Shown: positions 54,339 to 63,464 of the stretch, in pieces
How positions within the stretch are numbered: the stretch's first letter is position 1
Layout of the letters: each line of letters starts with the position of its first letter
Assembly: GCA_965214375.1 (NCBI GenBank)
Contig: OZ243947.1
Coordinates: forward strand, 186,001 to 250,000
Source of the DNA: Endobugula sp965214375
Lineage (GTDB): Bacteria > Pseudomonadota > Gammaproteobacteria > Pseudomonadales > Cellvibrionaceae
Length of the DNA stretch: 64,000 nucleotides
Direction of reading: 5' to 3'
Program-made: the position numbers and the translations under genes
Notes under the pieces: generated by a model
Told to the model about the DNA's origin: nothing
The model's database searches: none
Seen by the model: only the letters and a program-made list of their open reading frames with translations

Positions 54339-55511
54339 ATGTTCAATATCAAAACCTACAACAAAATTTCCAACAAAGGCCTGAGCCGTTTTACCGACAC
54401 CTATAACGTATCCGATGCCACTGAGAACCCCGATGGTATGATTCTGCGGAGTCATAAACTTCACGGTGAGGCCATTTCTGAGAGCTTATTGGCGGTTGCG
54501 CGTGCAGGTGCAGGAGTTAACAATATTCCTGTAGACGATTATACCGCTAACGGTGTGGTGGTATTTAATACCCCTGGCGCTAATGCCAACGCGGTAAAAG
54601 AACTGGTAGCAACAGGTATGTTACTGTCTTCTCGTGGCATCGTTAACGGTATGGAGTACGCACAGACATTACATACTATTAAAGACTCTGCCGTTATGCA
54701 TAAGCAACTGGAAGGCGAGAAAAAACGTTTTGCTGGTTCTGAGTTGGCCGGTAAAACACTCGGTGTTGTTGGTTTGGGTGCGATTGGTTCCATGGTCGCT
54801 GACATGGCCTTGTCATTAGGTATGAATGTATTGGGTTATGACCCTGCGTTATCTGTGGATGCGGCGTGGCGTTTACCGAGTCAGGTTCAGCGTATGGAAA
54901 ATTTACCCAGTTTGTCAGCAGGTGCAGATTTTATCAGTTTGCATGTCCCGGCTATCGAGCCGACCTACCATTTGATTAATGAGGAAGCATTAGCCAATAT
55001 GAAGCAGGGCGCAGTGCTGCTGAACTTTGCTCGTGAGACCATTGTTAATCCTGAAGCGGTTGTTGAAAGTTTGAATGCTGGTCATTTAGGTAAGTACGTG
55101 TGTGATTTTCCGGAGCCGTGTTTGCTGGGCCGCGATGATGTGATGACGATGCCACACATTGGTGCCAGTACGGCAGAAGCCGAAGAAAATTGTGCAGTGA
55201 TGGCGGTTGATCAATTGATGGATTATTTGGAGAACGGCAACATTAAAAACTCTGTGAATTTTCCGCCTGTATTTATGGCTCGAGCAGGAGCTTGTCGTTT
55301 AACGTTTGCTAATCATAATGTGGCTGGGGTGTTAGGTGAAGTTCTGTCGGTATTTACGGAACATCAAGTAAATGTTGTCGATATGGTGAATAAAAGCCGT
55401 GGCGATGTGGCTTACAACATTATCGATTTAGAAGAAACGCCAAGTGATGCCGCATTGGATGTGATTAAAAACATGGAACATGTAGTTTCTTTGCGTTTAA
55501 TTGGTTCATAA
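54339..55511 (+). CDS. serA: D-3-phosphoglycerate dehydrogenase
   Basis: First enzyme of serine synthesis, oxidising 3-phosphoglycerate with NAD+. 390 residues from ATG 54339, with NAD motif VVGLGAIGSMVADMAL, the substrate-binding ARAGAGVNNIP, the active-site His in MTMPHIGASTAEAE and a C-terminal ACT domain (GVLGEVLSVFTEHQVNVVDM). The intervening domain of the long form is absent. Follows serC; both probably share one promoter upstream of serC. Confidence 0.93.
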   Translation: MFNIKTYNKISNKGLSRFTDTYNVSDATENPDGMILRSHKLHGEAISESLLAVARAGAGVNNIPVDDYTANGVVVFNTPGANANAVKELVATGMLLSSRGIVNGMEYAQTLHTIKDSAVMHKQLEGEKKRFAGSELAGKTLGVVGLGAIGSMVADMALSLGMNVLGYDPALSVDAAWRLPSQVQRMENLPSLSAGADFISLHVPAIEPTYHLINEEALANMKQGAVLLNFARETIVNPEAVVESLNAGHLGKYVCDFPEPCLLGRDDVMTMPHIGASTAEAEENCAVMAVDQLMDYLENGNIKNSVNFPPVFMARAGACRLTFANHNVAGVLGEVLSVFTEHQVNVVDMVNKSRGDVAYNIIDLEETPSDAALDVIKNMEHVVSLRLIGS

Positions 55512-55523
55512 TGTTTTAGACCC

Positions 55524-55841
55524 ATGTATAAATTGGTGGTCTACATTCCTGAAGCTCACACCGAAGCCGTTAAACAGGCCGTGTTTGCGGCGGGTGCGGG
55601 CCGACAGGGAAATTATGACCAGTGCAGCTGGCAGGTAAAAGGTGAAGGCCAATTTCGCCCTCTGGATAATAGCCAGCCTTTTATTGGGAAGACCGGGGCA
55701 GTGGCAACTGTTTCTGAATACCGGGTAGAAATGCTATGTGAAGCACGGTTTTTGCAAGAGGTTGTTTCTGCTCTGAAACAAGCCCACCCTTATGAAGAGC
55801 CGGCATTTGATATTATTTTACTAGAAACAAAAATTGATTAA
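55524..55841 (+). CDS. NIF3/YqfO C-terminal-like small protein
   Basis: 105-residue protein of the family found as a stand-alone domain (YqfO03-like) related to the insert of NIF3 proteins and to CutA/PII-like folds. Signatures are KLVVYIPEAHTEAVKQAVF, GAGRQGNYDQCSW and KQAHPYEEPAFDIILL. Function is unproven. It lies 12 bp after serA, probably co-transcribed. Confidence 0.88.
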   Translation: MYKLVVYIPEAHTEAVKQAVFAAGAGRQGNYDQCSWQVKGEGQFRPLDNSQPFIGKTGAVATVSEYRVEMLCEARFLQEVVSALKQAHPYEEPAFDIILLETKID

Positions 55842-55857
55842 TAACGATTAACAAAGG

Positions 55858-56972
55858 ATTAACCGAAGACGCTTTTTACAAGTTGGTTCTTTACTTTCTG
55901 GGAGTCTTTGCCTCAGTAAATCATTGTTCGCAGAGTTTTACACCACGCCACATCTATTTATGCCAGATGAAAGTGCGCCTCATCTTAAAACATGGATGGC
56001 ATTTGTCGCCAATGAGTCGATTTGGTCGCGTCAGCAAATTCTCGAAGTCAAAAAAAACCTTATCGCGATTTCGGCAACGATTGCGAAGTATGAGCCAGTC
56101 TCGATGTTGGTCAATGCTCAAGATTATGACGAAGCTGATGATCTGTTAGAACAATCTCTTTTGCCTCATCATTATCCTGTTGAGTTAGTTGAGTTTACTA
56201 TTGATGATTTTTGGTTGCGTGATACCGGGCCAACCTTTGTGTTCAATTCACAAGGAAAAAAACGTGCGATAGATTTTAATTTTAATGGGTGGGGCAATAA
56301 ACAACAGCACTATAACGATAAACAGGTAGCGCGTTTTATTGCACAGCAATCCGGCACTACGCTGCAGAAGACACATCGTGTTCTGGAAGGTGGTTGTTTT
56401 GAAGTGGATGGTCACGGTACCGCCATTATGACGAAAAGCTGTATTGTGAACCATAATCGCAATCCGCATTTGAGCTTTAAGCAGATTGATACAGAATTAA
56501 AAGCTTTGCTGGGCTTGCGTAAAATTATTTGGTTGGAAGGGGTTAAAGGTAAAGATATTACCGATGGTCATACCGACTTTTATGCACGGTTTATTCGACC
56601 GGGTGAAGTGGTGGTGAGTCGTGAGAATGATGAGGCATCGTTTGATTATCAGGTCACGCGAGATAATATTGCCACTCTGAGTCAGGCAACCGATGCGGAT
56701 GGCAATGCACTCAAGCTACAGATTATGGATGCTCCGAATACCATTAACGAGCGTTTTGGTATTGACGACTTTGCGGCTGGATACATCGGTTATTATGTAA
56801 TGGTGCGGTTATTTGCCAAAAATTCGGTGATAAACGGGCCGATGCAAAAGCCAAAAAAATCTTACAAAAAGCATTTCCTGATCGCACCATAGAGCAGATT
56901 GCGATTGACGGCATTGCCTCTGGCGGAGGTAGCATTCATTGCGCGACACAGCAGGAAATTGCGTTGCAGTGA
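55858..56972 (+). pseudogene. Tat-signal agmatine-deiminase family (PAD) gene, frameshifted
   Basis: Frame from 55858 to 56892 encodes a protein with the agmatine deiminase/peptidyl-arginine deiminase fold: FWLRDTGPTFV, GGCFEVDGHGTAIMT, HNRNPHLSFKQI and the TDGHTDFYA motif. Near 56797 a one-base loss shifts the frame; the correct continuation GAVICQKFGDKRADAK through GGGSIHCATQQE (holding the catalytic Cys) is in another frame and ends at 56972. The region upstream of the first ATG (55924) is open from 55852 and reads NRRRFLQVGSLLSGSLCLSK, a twin-arginine signal peptide. The natural start codon would be the ATT at 55858, after AAAGGATT, perhaps a mutated ATG. Agmatine deiminase is normally cytoplasmic, so this is an exported relative of unknown substrate. 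Confidence 0.82.
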
Positions 56973-56976
56973 CTTT

Positions 56977-57516
56977 TTATCGACGTTCTATGTCTTCGCA
57001 TCGCAGGGGATATTCCCCGGTCTTTCGGTCCGCGAAATAATACCGCAGCGTTTTTTCAACCACGGTAAAGGCAATCTCATCCCAGGGTATCTCGTCTTCA
57101 CTGAATAATGTAACGTCCAGTGATTCTGGTGTTGGTCTAAAGTGTAGATCTTTCAACTGCGCTTTGTAAAAGAAATAGACCTGGTTGATGTAGGGTAGGT
57201 TAAAGAGGGCGTATAGCTTATCGACGTCCAGATTGGCTTCAGCTTCTTCCCAGGATTCACGAATAGCACCTTGTTCGGTGGTTTCACCATTTTCCATAAA
57301 CCCTGCAGGGAGTGTCCAAAGTCCATAGCGGGGTTGTATCCCGCGTTTGCATAGCAATACTTTATCCTCGTAAATGGGTAAGCAACCAGTGATATTACGC
57401 GGGTTTTGGTAGTGGATAGCCGCACATTCAATATTGACACAGACAAAACGTTCACGATTGTCGCCATCTGGAATCGTGAGGGTAACGGGGTCTCCGCAGG
57501 TAGTGCAAAATTTCAT
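56977..57516 (-). CDS. Nudix hydrolase with zinc ribbon (NudC-like)
   Basis: 179 residues. An N-terminal zinc-ribbon with CTTCGDPVTL and CVNIEC precedes the Nudix box GFMENGETTEQGAIRESWEEAEANL, in which one Gly of the consensus is Glu. The layout fits ADP-ribose- or NADH-pyrophosphatase-like proteins of the NUDIX family. Start ATG 57516 (MKFCTTCG) chosen; the track start nine residues upstream lacks support. Not operonic with the DUF3135 gene, 39 bp upstream. Confidence 0.85.
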   Translation of the reverse strand: MKFCTTCGDPVTLTIPDGDNRERFVCVNIECAAIHYQNPRNITGCLPIYEDKVLLCKRGIQPRYGLWTLPAGFMENGETTEQGAIRESWEEAEANLDVDKLYALFNLPYINQVYFFYKAQLKDLHFRPTPESLDVTLFSEDEIPWDEIAFTVVEKTLRYYFADRKTGEYPLRCEDIERR

Positions 57517-57555
57517 AATGAGTGCCTTGGTTAAGGCACCCATTATAAAGGAGTG

Positions 57556-57912
57556 TTATCTTAAGGGGAACGCGAGAACTTCAGCTGTTGTTGCGTCGCT
57601 TTCTGGGTCAATGTTTCTGGCAAAGTCTCGCAAGGTATCATTGGTGCCGGATAACTGATTCAGTTGACCTCGTAGCTCTGCAAATGATTCATGCATCAAT
57701 TGACTGATCTTCATACAAGAACCCATGGGGGAGTCTTTATGAATGGCTCTTTGGGCGTCAATTTGAAATTGCAGGCCCTTTAAGCGTTGCTGATGGCTTG
57801 TATCGGCGCCATTAATAATGGCGTTAACATGCTCTTGGCGCAAGGCTTCAAGTGCATCTGGGTCTTCTTGAGCAAGTGTTAATAACTCATCAAAGTCGGG
57901 TAATTCCAACAT
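57556..57912 (-). CDS. DUF3135 family protein
   Basis: 118 residues, helical, with the family opening MLELPDFDELLTLAQEDPDALE and a short motif MGSCMKISQLMHESFAELRG. Found in many gammaproteobacteria; function unknown. It lies just upstream of the Nudix gene and on the same strand. Confidence 0.85.
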   Translation of the reverse strand: MLELPDFDELLTLAQEDPDALEALRQEHVNAIINGADTSHQQRLKGLQFQIDAQRAIHKDSPMGSCMKISQLMHESFAELRGQLNQLSGTNDTLRDFARNIDPESDATTAEVLAFPLR

Positions 57913-58216
57913 ACTACGTGGCTCCTCTCTTTATCTTACTGCTTGGCCTTACTCCGAAACCCCCATCCCGGAATTGAACATCGATAAAGCAGTTTTACTG
58001 GTCTTGTCTGTATATTTCTTATACTACAAAAAAATATGGGTATGTTGATAGGCAAATTTAGAATAAATAGTTATTAGAGCGCTGGTCACAAAGTAATCTT
58101 ATGGGATATAGAGAGATTCATGATCCATTTGCGATAAAAATTTGCCATAAAGAAGCCGCTTAACCCCATTTATTGGTTAAAATGCCTTAGAACCAAATAT
58201 TGTTAACTATTCACTA
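57913..58216. other. 304-bp AT-rich gap between DUF3135 and the CoA-pyrophosphatase-like gene
   Basis: No coding or RNA gene is evident. The gap separates two divergent transcription units and must contain both promoters; I cannot name specific boxes with confidence. Confidence 0.4.
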
Positions 58217-58825
58217 TTGAGCCACTTTTTGACTACCCCATCCATCGACCATATTGAAGAGTGTCTGATTCCGGCCATCAATCATGGTGATAATGGAACA
58301 TTATCCGGTCAGGCGGCATTATTAGTACCACTGATGTTTGAGAATGATCAGTGGCATCTCTTGCTGACGCGCCGAGCAGATAGTTTGCGGTCTCATAGTG
58401 GTGAGGTCGCTTTTCCTGGCGGTATGTGGGAGGAGAGCGATCACTTCCCAGTAGTCACTGCCTTACGTGAGGCTTATGAGGAAGTCGGTTTGTCTCAAGA
58501 TGCCGTCAATGTTCTGGGTCTGTTGGAAGCCCAACAGACAAGGCGTGAGACTAAGGTCCGCCCTGTTGTGGCCTGTATTCCAAGTACTGCCCCTTTGTTA
58601 GCGAATGAAGCTGAAATTGCATCTATTTTTAAGGTTCCTCTTGCCTTTGTTAGTGAAGACCAACGTCTACGTACAGATATTTTTAGGCATCACTGGGTAC
58701 CAGCGTATGATTACCAAGGTTATGAAATTTGGGGCTTTACCTCGGCGGTGATTATCCGTATGATGACGCGTTGCTTTGGGGTTCATTTTTCTCGCCAACA
58801 CAATGCCCCGGAAAAGGTGTGGTAA
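58217..58825 (+). CDS. Nudix hydrolase, CoA-pyrophosphatase type (NudL)
   Basis: 202 residues, start TTG 58217 (no closer ATG gives a family N-terminus). The Nudix box GMWEESDHFPVVTALREAYEEVGL is preceded by LTRRADSLRSHSGEVAFPGG, the CoA-recognition UPF0035-like region of the NudL/PCD1 group. It hydrolyses CoA to 3',5'-ADP and phosphopantetheine in known members. Expressed toward the convergent CNNM gene, whose end is 18 bp away. Confidence 0.87.
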   Translation: MSHFLTTPSIDHIEECLIPAINHGDNGTLSGQAALLVPLMFENDQWHLLLTRRADSLRSHSGEVAFPGGMWEESDHFPVVTALREAYEEVGLSQDAVNVLGLLEAQQTRRETKVRPVVACIPSTAPLLANEAEIASIFKVPLAFVSEDQRLRTDIFRHHWVPAYDYQGYEIWGFTSAVIIRMMTRCFGVHFSRQHNAPEKVW

Positions 58826-58843
58826 AACCCGCTTACAGACCGT

Positions 58844-60118
58844 TTATCCCTTTTCTGTAAACCGCTTTACCCGTGCGGTTTCAATCATCGTGTTGGATAT
58901 GGACTGGGTTTCAAAGCGATAATGACCGATCACAAAACTGATATGCCCTTTGGGGATAGTTTCCAGATATTCCATCATTAAGCCATTCAACGTTTTAGGG
59001 CCATCAGTGGGTAACTCCCATTCCAATGAGCGGTTAATATCCCGAATAGAAGCACTACCCTCGATAATATTCCAGCCATCGCCAAACGTCCGGATTTCAT
59101 CTTGCTGTGTGCTGGCCAGATTAGTGGTGAAATCGCCCACAATTTCTTCCAATAGGTCTTCAATGGTGATTATACCCTGCACCTCACCATACTCATCGAC
59201 CACCAGCGCCATACTGTTTTTTTCTTTTTGAAAGTTTAATAACTGAGTATGTAGTGGCGTACTCTCAGGTACAAAATAGGGTTGTGTCATATGACGACGT
59301 ATTTCGCTATGAATATCGGCATTTTCCGAGCCTAAAAAACGTGGTGTATACCGCAAATGAAATAAGCCGATAACATTATTAATATTATCTTCGTAAACCG
59401 GAATGCGATTAAAATCAATACTTTTAAGCTGTTCCAATATACTGTCAGCGTTGTCGTTGATATCTAATCCAGTGACCTCACTGCGAGGAATAATAATATC
59501 TTCTACGGTTGCTTTTTCCAGATCCAGAATATTGAGTAGCATTTCTTGGTGTTGGTCGGGAATTAGGTCGCCCGCTTCGTTGAGTACGGTGCGCAACTCA
59601 TCCGGGTGCAGGTGGTCAGTCATTGCAGAACCCCCGGCATCAACACCAAACATTCTAGAGAGCGCGTTGGACATATGATTAATTAGCCACACGGCGGGGT
59701 AGAGTAACTTTAGCAGTGGTCTGAGCACCCAGCTAAATGGAAACGCCACCTTTTCCGGATGTAGGGCAGCAATTGTCTTGGGAGTGACTTCAGCAAAAAT
59801 GAGTACGGCCAAGGTCAGTAAAATACTGGCCTTCCATACGGCATCTTCCCCATAGAGACGCAAGGCAATCAGGGTTGTCAGTGCGGCGGCGAAATTATTC
59901 ACGAGGTTGTTGCCAATCAGGATCATGCCAATAAGGCGATCTGGGCGACGTAACAGTTTGGCTGCACGAATGGCGCCTCGGTGTTGCTTTTTCTCAAGGT
60001 GTCTGAGGCGATAACGGTTTAATGACATCATTGCCGTTTCGGAGCTTGAGAAAAAGGCAGAGAGCAATATTAATACGCCAAGAGCACCCAATAAAAAGCT
60101 CAGGGGAATATCGTTCAA
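58844..60118 (-). CDS. CNNM/CorC (HlyC-like) transporter-associated membrane protein
   Basis: 424 residues: an N-terminal DUF21/CNNM domain with three to four helices (about 1-150), two CBS motifs (about 200-310), and the C-terminal CorC_HlyC domain. Signatures: SAFFSSSETAMMSLNRYRL, FAEVTPKTIAALHPEKVAF, VVDEYGEVQGIITIEDLLEEI. The family is linked to Mg2+ or Co2+ efflux and membrane ion handling. In related genomes it lies beside ypjD and ffh; here DUF1631 sits between it and ypjD. Confidence 0.9.
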   Translation of the reverse strand: MNDIPLSFLLGALGVLILLSAFFSSSETAMMSLNRYRLRHLEKKQHRGAIRAAKLLRRPDRLIGMILIGNNLVNNFAAALTTLIALRLYGEDAVWKASILLTLAVLIFAEVTPKTIAALHPEKVAFPFSWVLRPLLKLLYPAVWLINHMSNALSRMFGVDAGGSAMTDHLHPDELRTVLNEAGDLIPDQHQEMLLNILDLEKATVEDIIIPRSEVTGLDINDNADSILEQLKSIDFNRIPVYEDNINNVIGLFHLRYTPRFLGSENADIHSEIRRHMTQPYFVPESTPLHTQLLNFQKEKNSMALVVDEYGEVQGIITIEDLLEEIVGDFTTNLASTQQDEIRTFGDGWNIIEGSASIRDINRSLEWELPTDGPKTLNGLMMEYLETIPKGHISFVIGHYRFETQSISNTMIETARVKRFTEKG

Positions 60119-60189
60119 AAAGAGAATAACCTCTTGAAAGTCTACGGGGAGTCTATGTTAATGGTTTTATCACTTTTCGCAAGTGTCTG

Positions 60190-62443
60190 CTACGACATCA
60201 TGGATGATAGCTGCACCTGTTTGCCAAGATTTTGACGGATATTTTCCAAGGCACGTTCAAATAGCGGTTTTGCAGTGCCGTCAATAATCGTGGCTTTTTC
60301 CGCCAAAATATCACGGGCAAATTCCAACCTTGAAAGCATAGTCACTTCTTGGCTGCTTTGGTCAATTAAAATATATTTTCCTGTTTCCGATTTATAGCCG
60401 TTCACTTTTAAACGGTGTTGTTTGTAGTATTCAATCCACGTGCCGGGCTCAATTAATTTGATATAGTTCATGACACGTTCCTCCTCTGGGGAAGGTGTAT
60501 TATTCACAGGAGGCACGCCTTGTGTGGGATTCTTTTTCTCGGTAGCTACGGTGGTCTTAATGGTTCTCTTTTTCAGTACATCATCTTTGAGTTCGTTAAG
60601 TTCATCAATAATGGCGATGGATTTTGCCTGATTGTACGCAACATCACTTAAGCCCACTTTAACCACCGTAATGATTGTCTCAAACCCTTCTTCCAGCTTT
60701 GAAACATCTTGTTTAACCGTTTTAATGGAGCTGTAGATAGTCAGATTGTCAATAACGGCCAGCGCCTGTTTCCATTTGTCACTGTCAATGCCCTCTCTTA
60801 GTTGTATATGTGTCAAATACGTAAACCACGGAGACAGCAGACTGATAATCGAAGACGGTACACGTTTACCTTCAATACGCTTTTTTATTTCTTCTCTGGC
60901 CAGCGTTTTGGCTTGTTCGTGTTTTTCCTGCCCCTCTTTTTTCTCTATGCTATTGCGCTCACGCAGGTTATGCATATGTGTTACACGCTTTGTTAGCATA
61001 TTGAATTCAATCAGCAACTGACCGAATAAATTGACATCATTTTTAAATTCTTTAACGGCTCGCTGTACTGTACGTTTTATCTCGTTATACATATCGTATT
61101 GTGAAGTGCCATCATGGTGCACCCAATTGGCTCCAGCTTCAGCAAGGCTGTTTAATAGCATGCGTGACTCATGTTCCTCATTTTCAAAAAATGTCGAATC
61201 CAGAAATGCCAATTTAAGAAAAGGGGTATGCAAATGACTCAGTAAAGTCTTTACAGAATCGGGTAGATTTTCGTCGCTTAAAATATACTCGAATAACATA
61301 CCAACCATATCAATGGTGTACATATTTTTGGCACTAATTGAGCCATCAGGTGATGCGTTATAGAGCTCCCTATAAACCCGTGCGCTATTTTCGCTGATAT
61401 TGGTAGCGACAGTAACAATTTCCTCAGTTTGAGAAGCGGCAAAAAAGTGTGCTGTTGCTGCAGAATCTTGCACCGCTTCTACGGCTTCAACAATCTGTAT
61501 ATCATTAAAAACCACTGGATCTTTAGGTACCGGGATAGCACTTTCAACACCCGGTGTATTAGCAGGGATCCCGGGGTTATCAATGTTAACCGTTTCGTGA
61601 CAATGTTCCTTAACCGGAATAGGCGCCTCTTCATTGCTTACATGCCGTGCACGCTGCAATAAGCTACGTATAGAGTTGACCAGTGAAGGTTCTGATTCGG
61701 CGTCTTGTGTCTCTTCCTGAGGATTTCCCTCTACACCGTTTTCACTATGTTTTACATGGTCTGGGCTGGTAACCGTATCGCTACCGTCGGCCTGATTTCT
61801 ATCCAGCGTTTTTTCGTAACGTATTTCAGGAAGGATTCCTTCACTGATTAAAAATGCATTTGCCTTATTAAGCAGTGTGGCATATTGCTGGTTAGTGATA
61901 TTTCTTAATGCTTTGTAGTACAGTGTTTTGGTGTTGATGTTTAACGGTATGGTTTTTAATGTACTACGCAAGGCTACAAAAAATTGTATGGGAGACAGTG
62001 GGTTATTAGCTTCACCGACTTCGATGTTTTTGATATGTTCAAAGCGTTGCTCAAGTTGCCACAGTTTTTCTCGGTATTCTATCTGCAGTTCTGTCGAATG
62101 TGTCGTGATACAAATCGTCTCTTCCAGTACATTTTCATCCACCAAAGACCACGACTCGTTGTGTAGTTCATTCTCACGAATATGTGTGGAGAGCTTGTCG
62201 GCTTTAAATAAATCAAAGCCATCTATCACATGTTTATAAAATTCGCTGCGAATAGTATTTTTATGCCTGCGAAACACGCCCATTTGTTCAAATGCATGCA
62301 AATGCGCCTGATTCGTTGCCGCACTATCAATATCATTTTCAAGCAGTTTTTCCAATATCCGATAAAAAGTCCTGAGAAAACTTTTCAAGGCTGTCACTAA
62401 GAAGATGCTGGCACTGTGTAATGAGTTGTTTGGTATTCCCCAT
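60190..62443 (-). pseudogene. DUF1631 family protein, frameshifted near its start
   Basis: A long reverse-strand frame of 735 codons ends at 60190. It carries the DUF1631 pattern: an N-terminal helical part (LLENDIDSAATNQAHLH, EFYKHVIDGFDLFKADK), a low-complexity middle, a helical core with SYLLHL/FFENEEHESRMLLNSLAEAGANWV, and a C-terminal PGTWIEYYKQHRLKVNGY. The true start appears to be ATG 62443 (MGNTKQLITQCQHLLSDSLEKF), which is in a different frame and runs to a stop near 62339. One indel near 62343-62360 joins the two. Without it translation would begin only at an internal GTG. DUF1631 has unknown function. Restored length about 750 residues, normal. Confidence 0.78.
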
Positions 62444-62494
62444 AGCGAAGTATGGCTATAAATCCATCAGTAGTTATTATTAATAGAAGAGAAT

Positions 62495-63280
62495 TTATAC
62501 TAAAAATACCTCAAGCGCCAGTTTGCTGCCAAAATAAGCCAGCATCAGGCAACAAAAACCGCAAAGTACCCAGCGGATGGCCTGATTACCCCGCCAACCC
62601 CAGCGTACTCTGCCGAAAAGCAAGGTGGTAAAGATAGCCCAGGCAACAATAGAAAGTATGGTTTTATGAGCCAAATTTTGGGCAAACATGTCCTCAATAT
62701 ACAAGGCACCAACAAATAGAGCCGTTGTTAGCATAATAAGCCCAACCCATAACAACTCAAACATCAGTGTTTCCATGGTTTGCAAGGGGGGTAAATGCTT
62801 AACAAAACTGGACAGTTGCCGCTGTTTAAGAGACTTATTTTGCCAGTGCAACAATAATGCCTGTAACGCGGTTATTGAAATTAGGCTATACGCAATAATG
62901 GATAACAATATATGCATGACAATACCCATGTCGAGATGACGAAAGGTGGCTCCACTATTGGACAATTCGGCGACAATCAGGGCAATGAGCGACAAAGGTA
63001 ATAACAGTAAAAAGATATTATTCAGCGGTTTTCGCAGGCTACTGATCAGTACAATAAGATTAATCACAAATATCACCAACGAAAAAGCATGGCCTATACT
63101 TAAATTCACCCCTTGGGAGGTAAATATTAATTGGTAAATATTGACGCTGTGACACAATATCGCCAATGCAATGACGATAACCAGTGGCAATGCATTTAAT
63201 GTTTCCCCTTTTTTTAGCCGTATTACCGTATAAACTGCAGCACAAAGGTAAAGGATAAAAGTTACTATTGTTAAGAACAT
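62495..63280 (-). CDS. Cytochrome c assembly (CcsA/YpjD-like) membrane protein
   Basis: 261 residues and about eight membrane helices, of the CcsA/CcmC-like cytochrome-c-assembly family. Family marks include HLDMGIVMHILLSIIAYSLI (with a conserved His), LEDMFAQNLAHKTILSIVAWAIF and GWRGNQAIRWVLCGF. ypjD usually lies next to ffh and opposite a CNNM gene; both CNNM and ypjD are here, but ffh is not, its expected place being taken by a response-regulator gene. I chose ATG 63280 over an earlier in-frame start. Confidence 0.87.
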   Translation of the reverse strand: MFLTIVTFILYLCAAVYTVIRLKKGETLNALPLVIVIALAILCHSVNIYQLIFTSQGVNLSIGHAFSLVIFVINLIVLISSLRKPLNNIFLLLLPLSLIALIVAELSNSGATFRHLDMGIVMHILLSIIAYSLISITALQALLLHWQNKSLKQRQLSSFVKHLPPLQTMETLMFELLWVGLIMLTTALFVGALYIEDMFAQNLAHKTILSIVAWAIFTTLLFGRVRWGWRGNQAIRWVLCGFCCLMLAYFGSKLALEVFLV

Positions 63281-63464
63281 ATGCCGCCCAAGAGCCTGAT
63301 ACTTATTGAATATTGCGACTAGTTTCGCATAGCATGTCAATAAATAGAAGGGCTGCAAACCTTAAATATGAGAAGCAGTTAGCACAGAGTGTGCGACTTT
63401 AATGAAAGTCTGTGGTATATTTACGGGCTTGCCTGAAGCGAGTGAAAAGAGTTTTAAGCATAGT

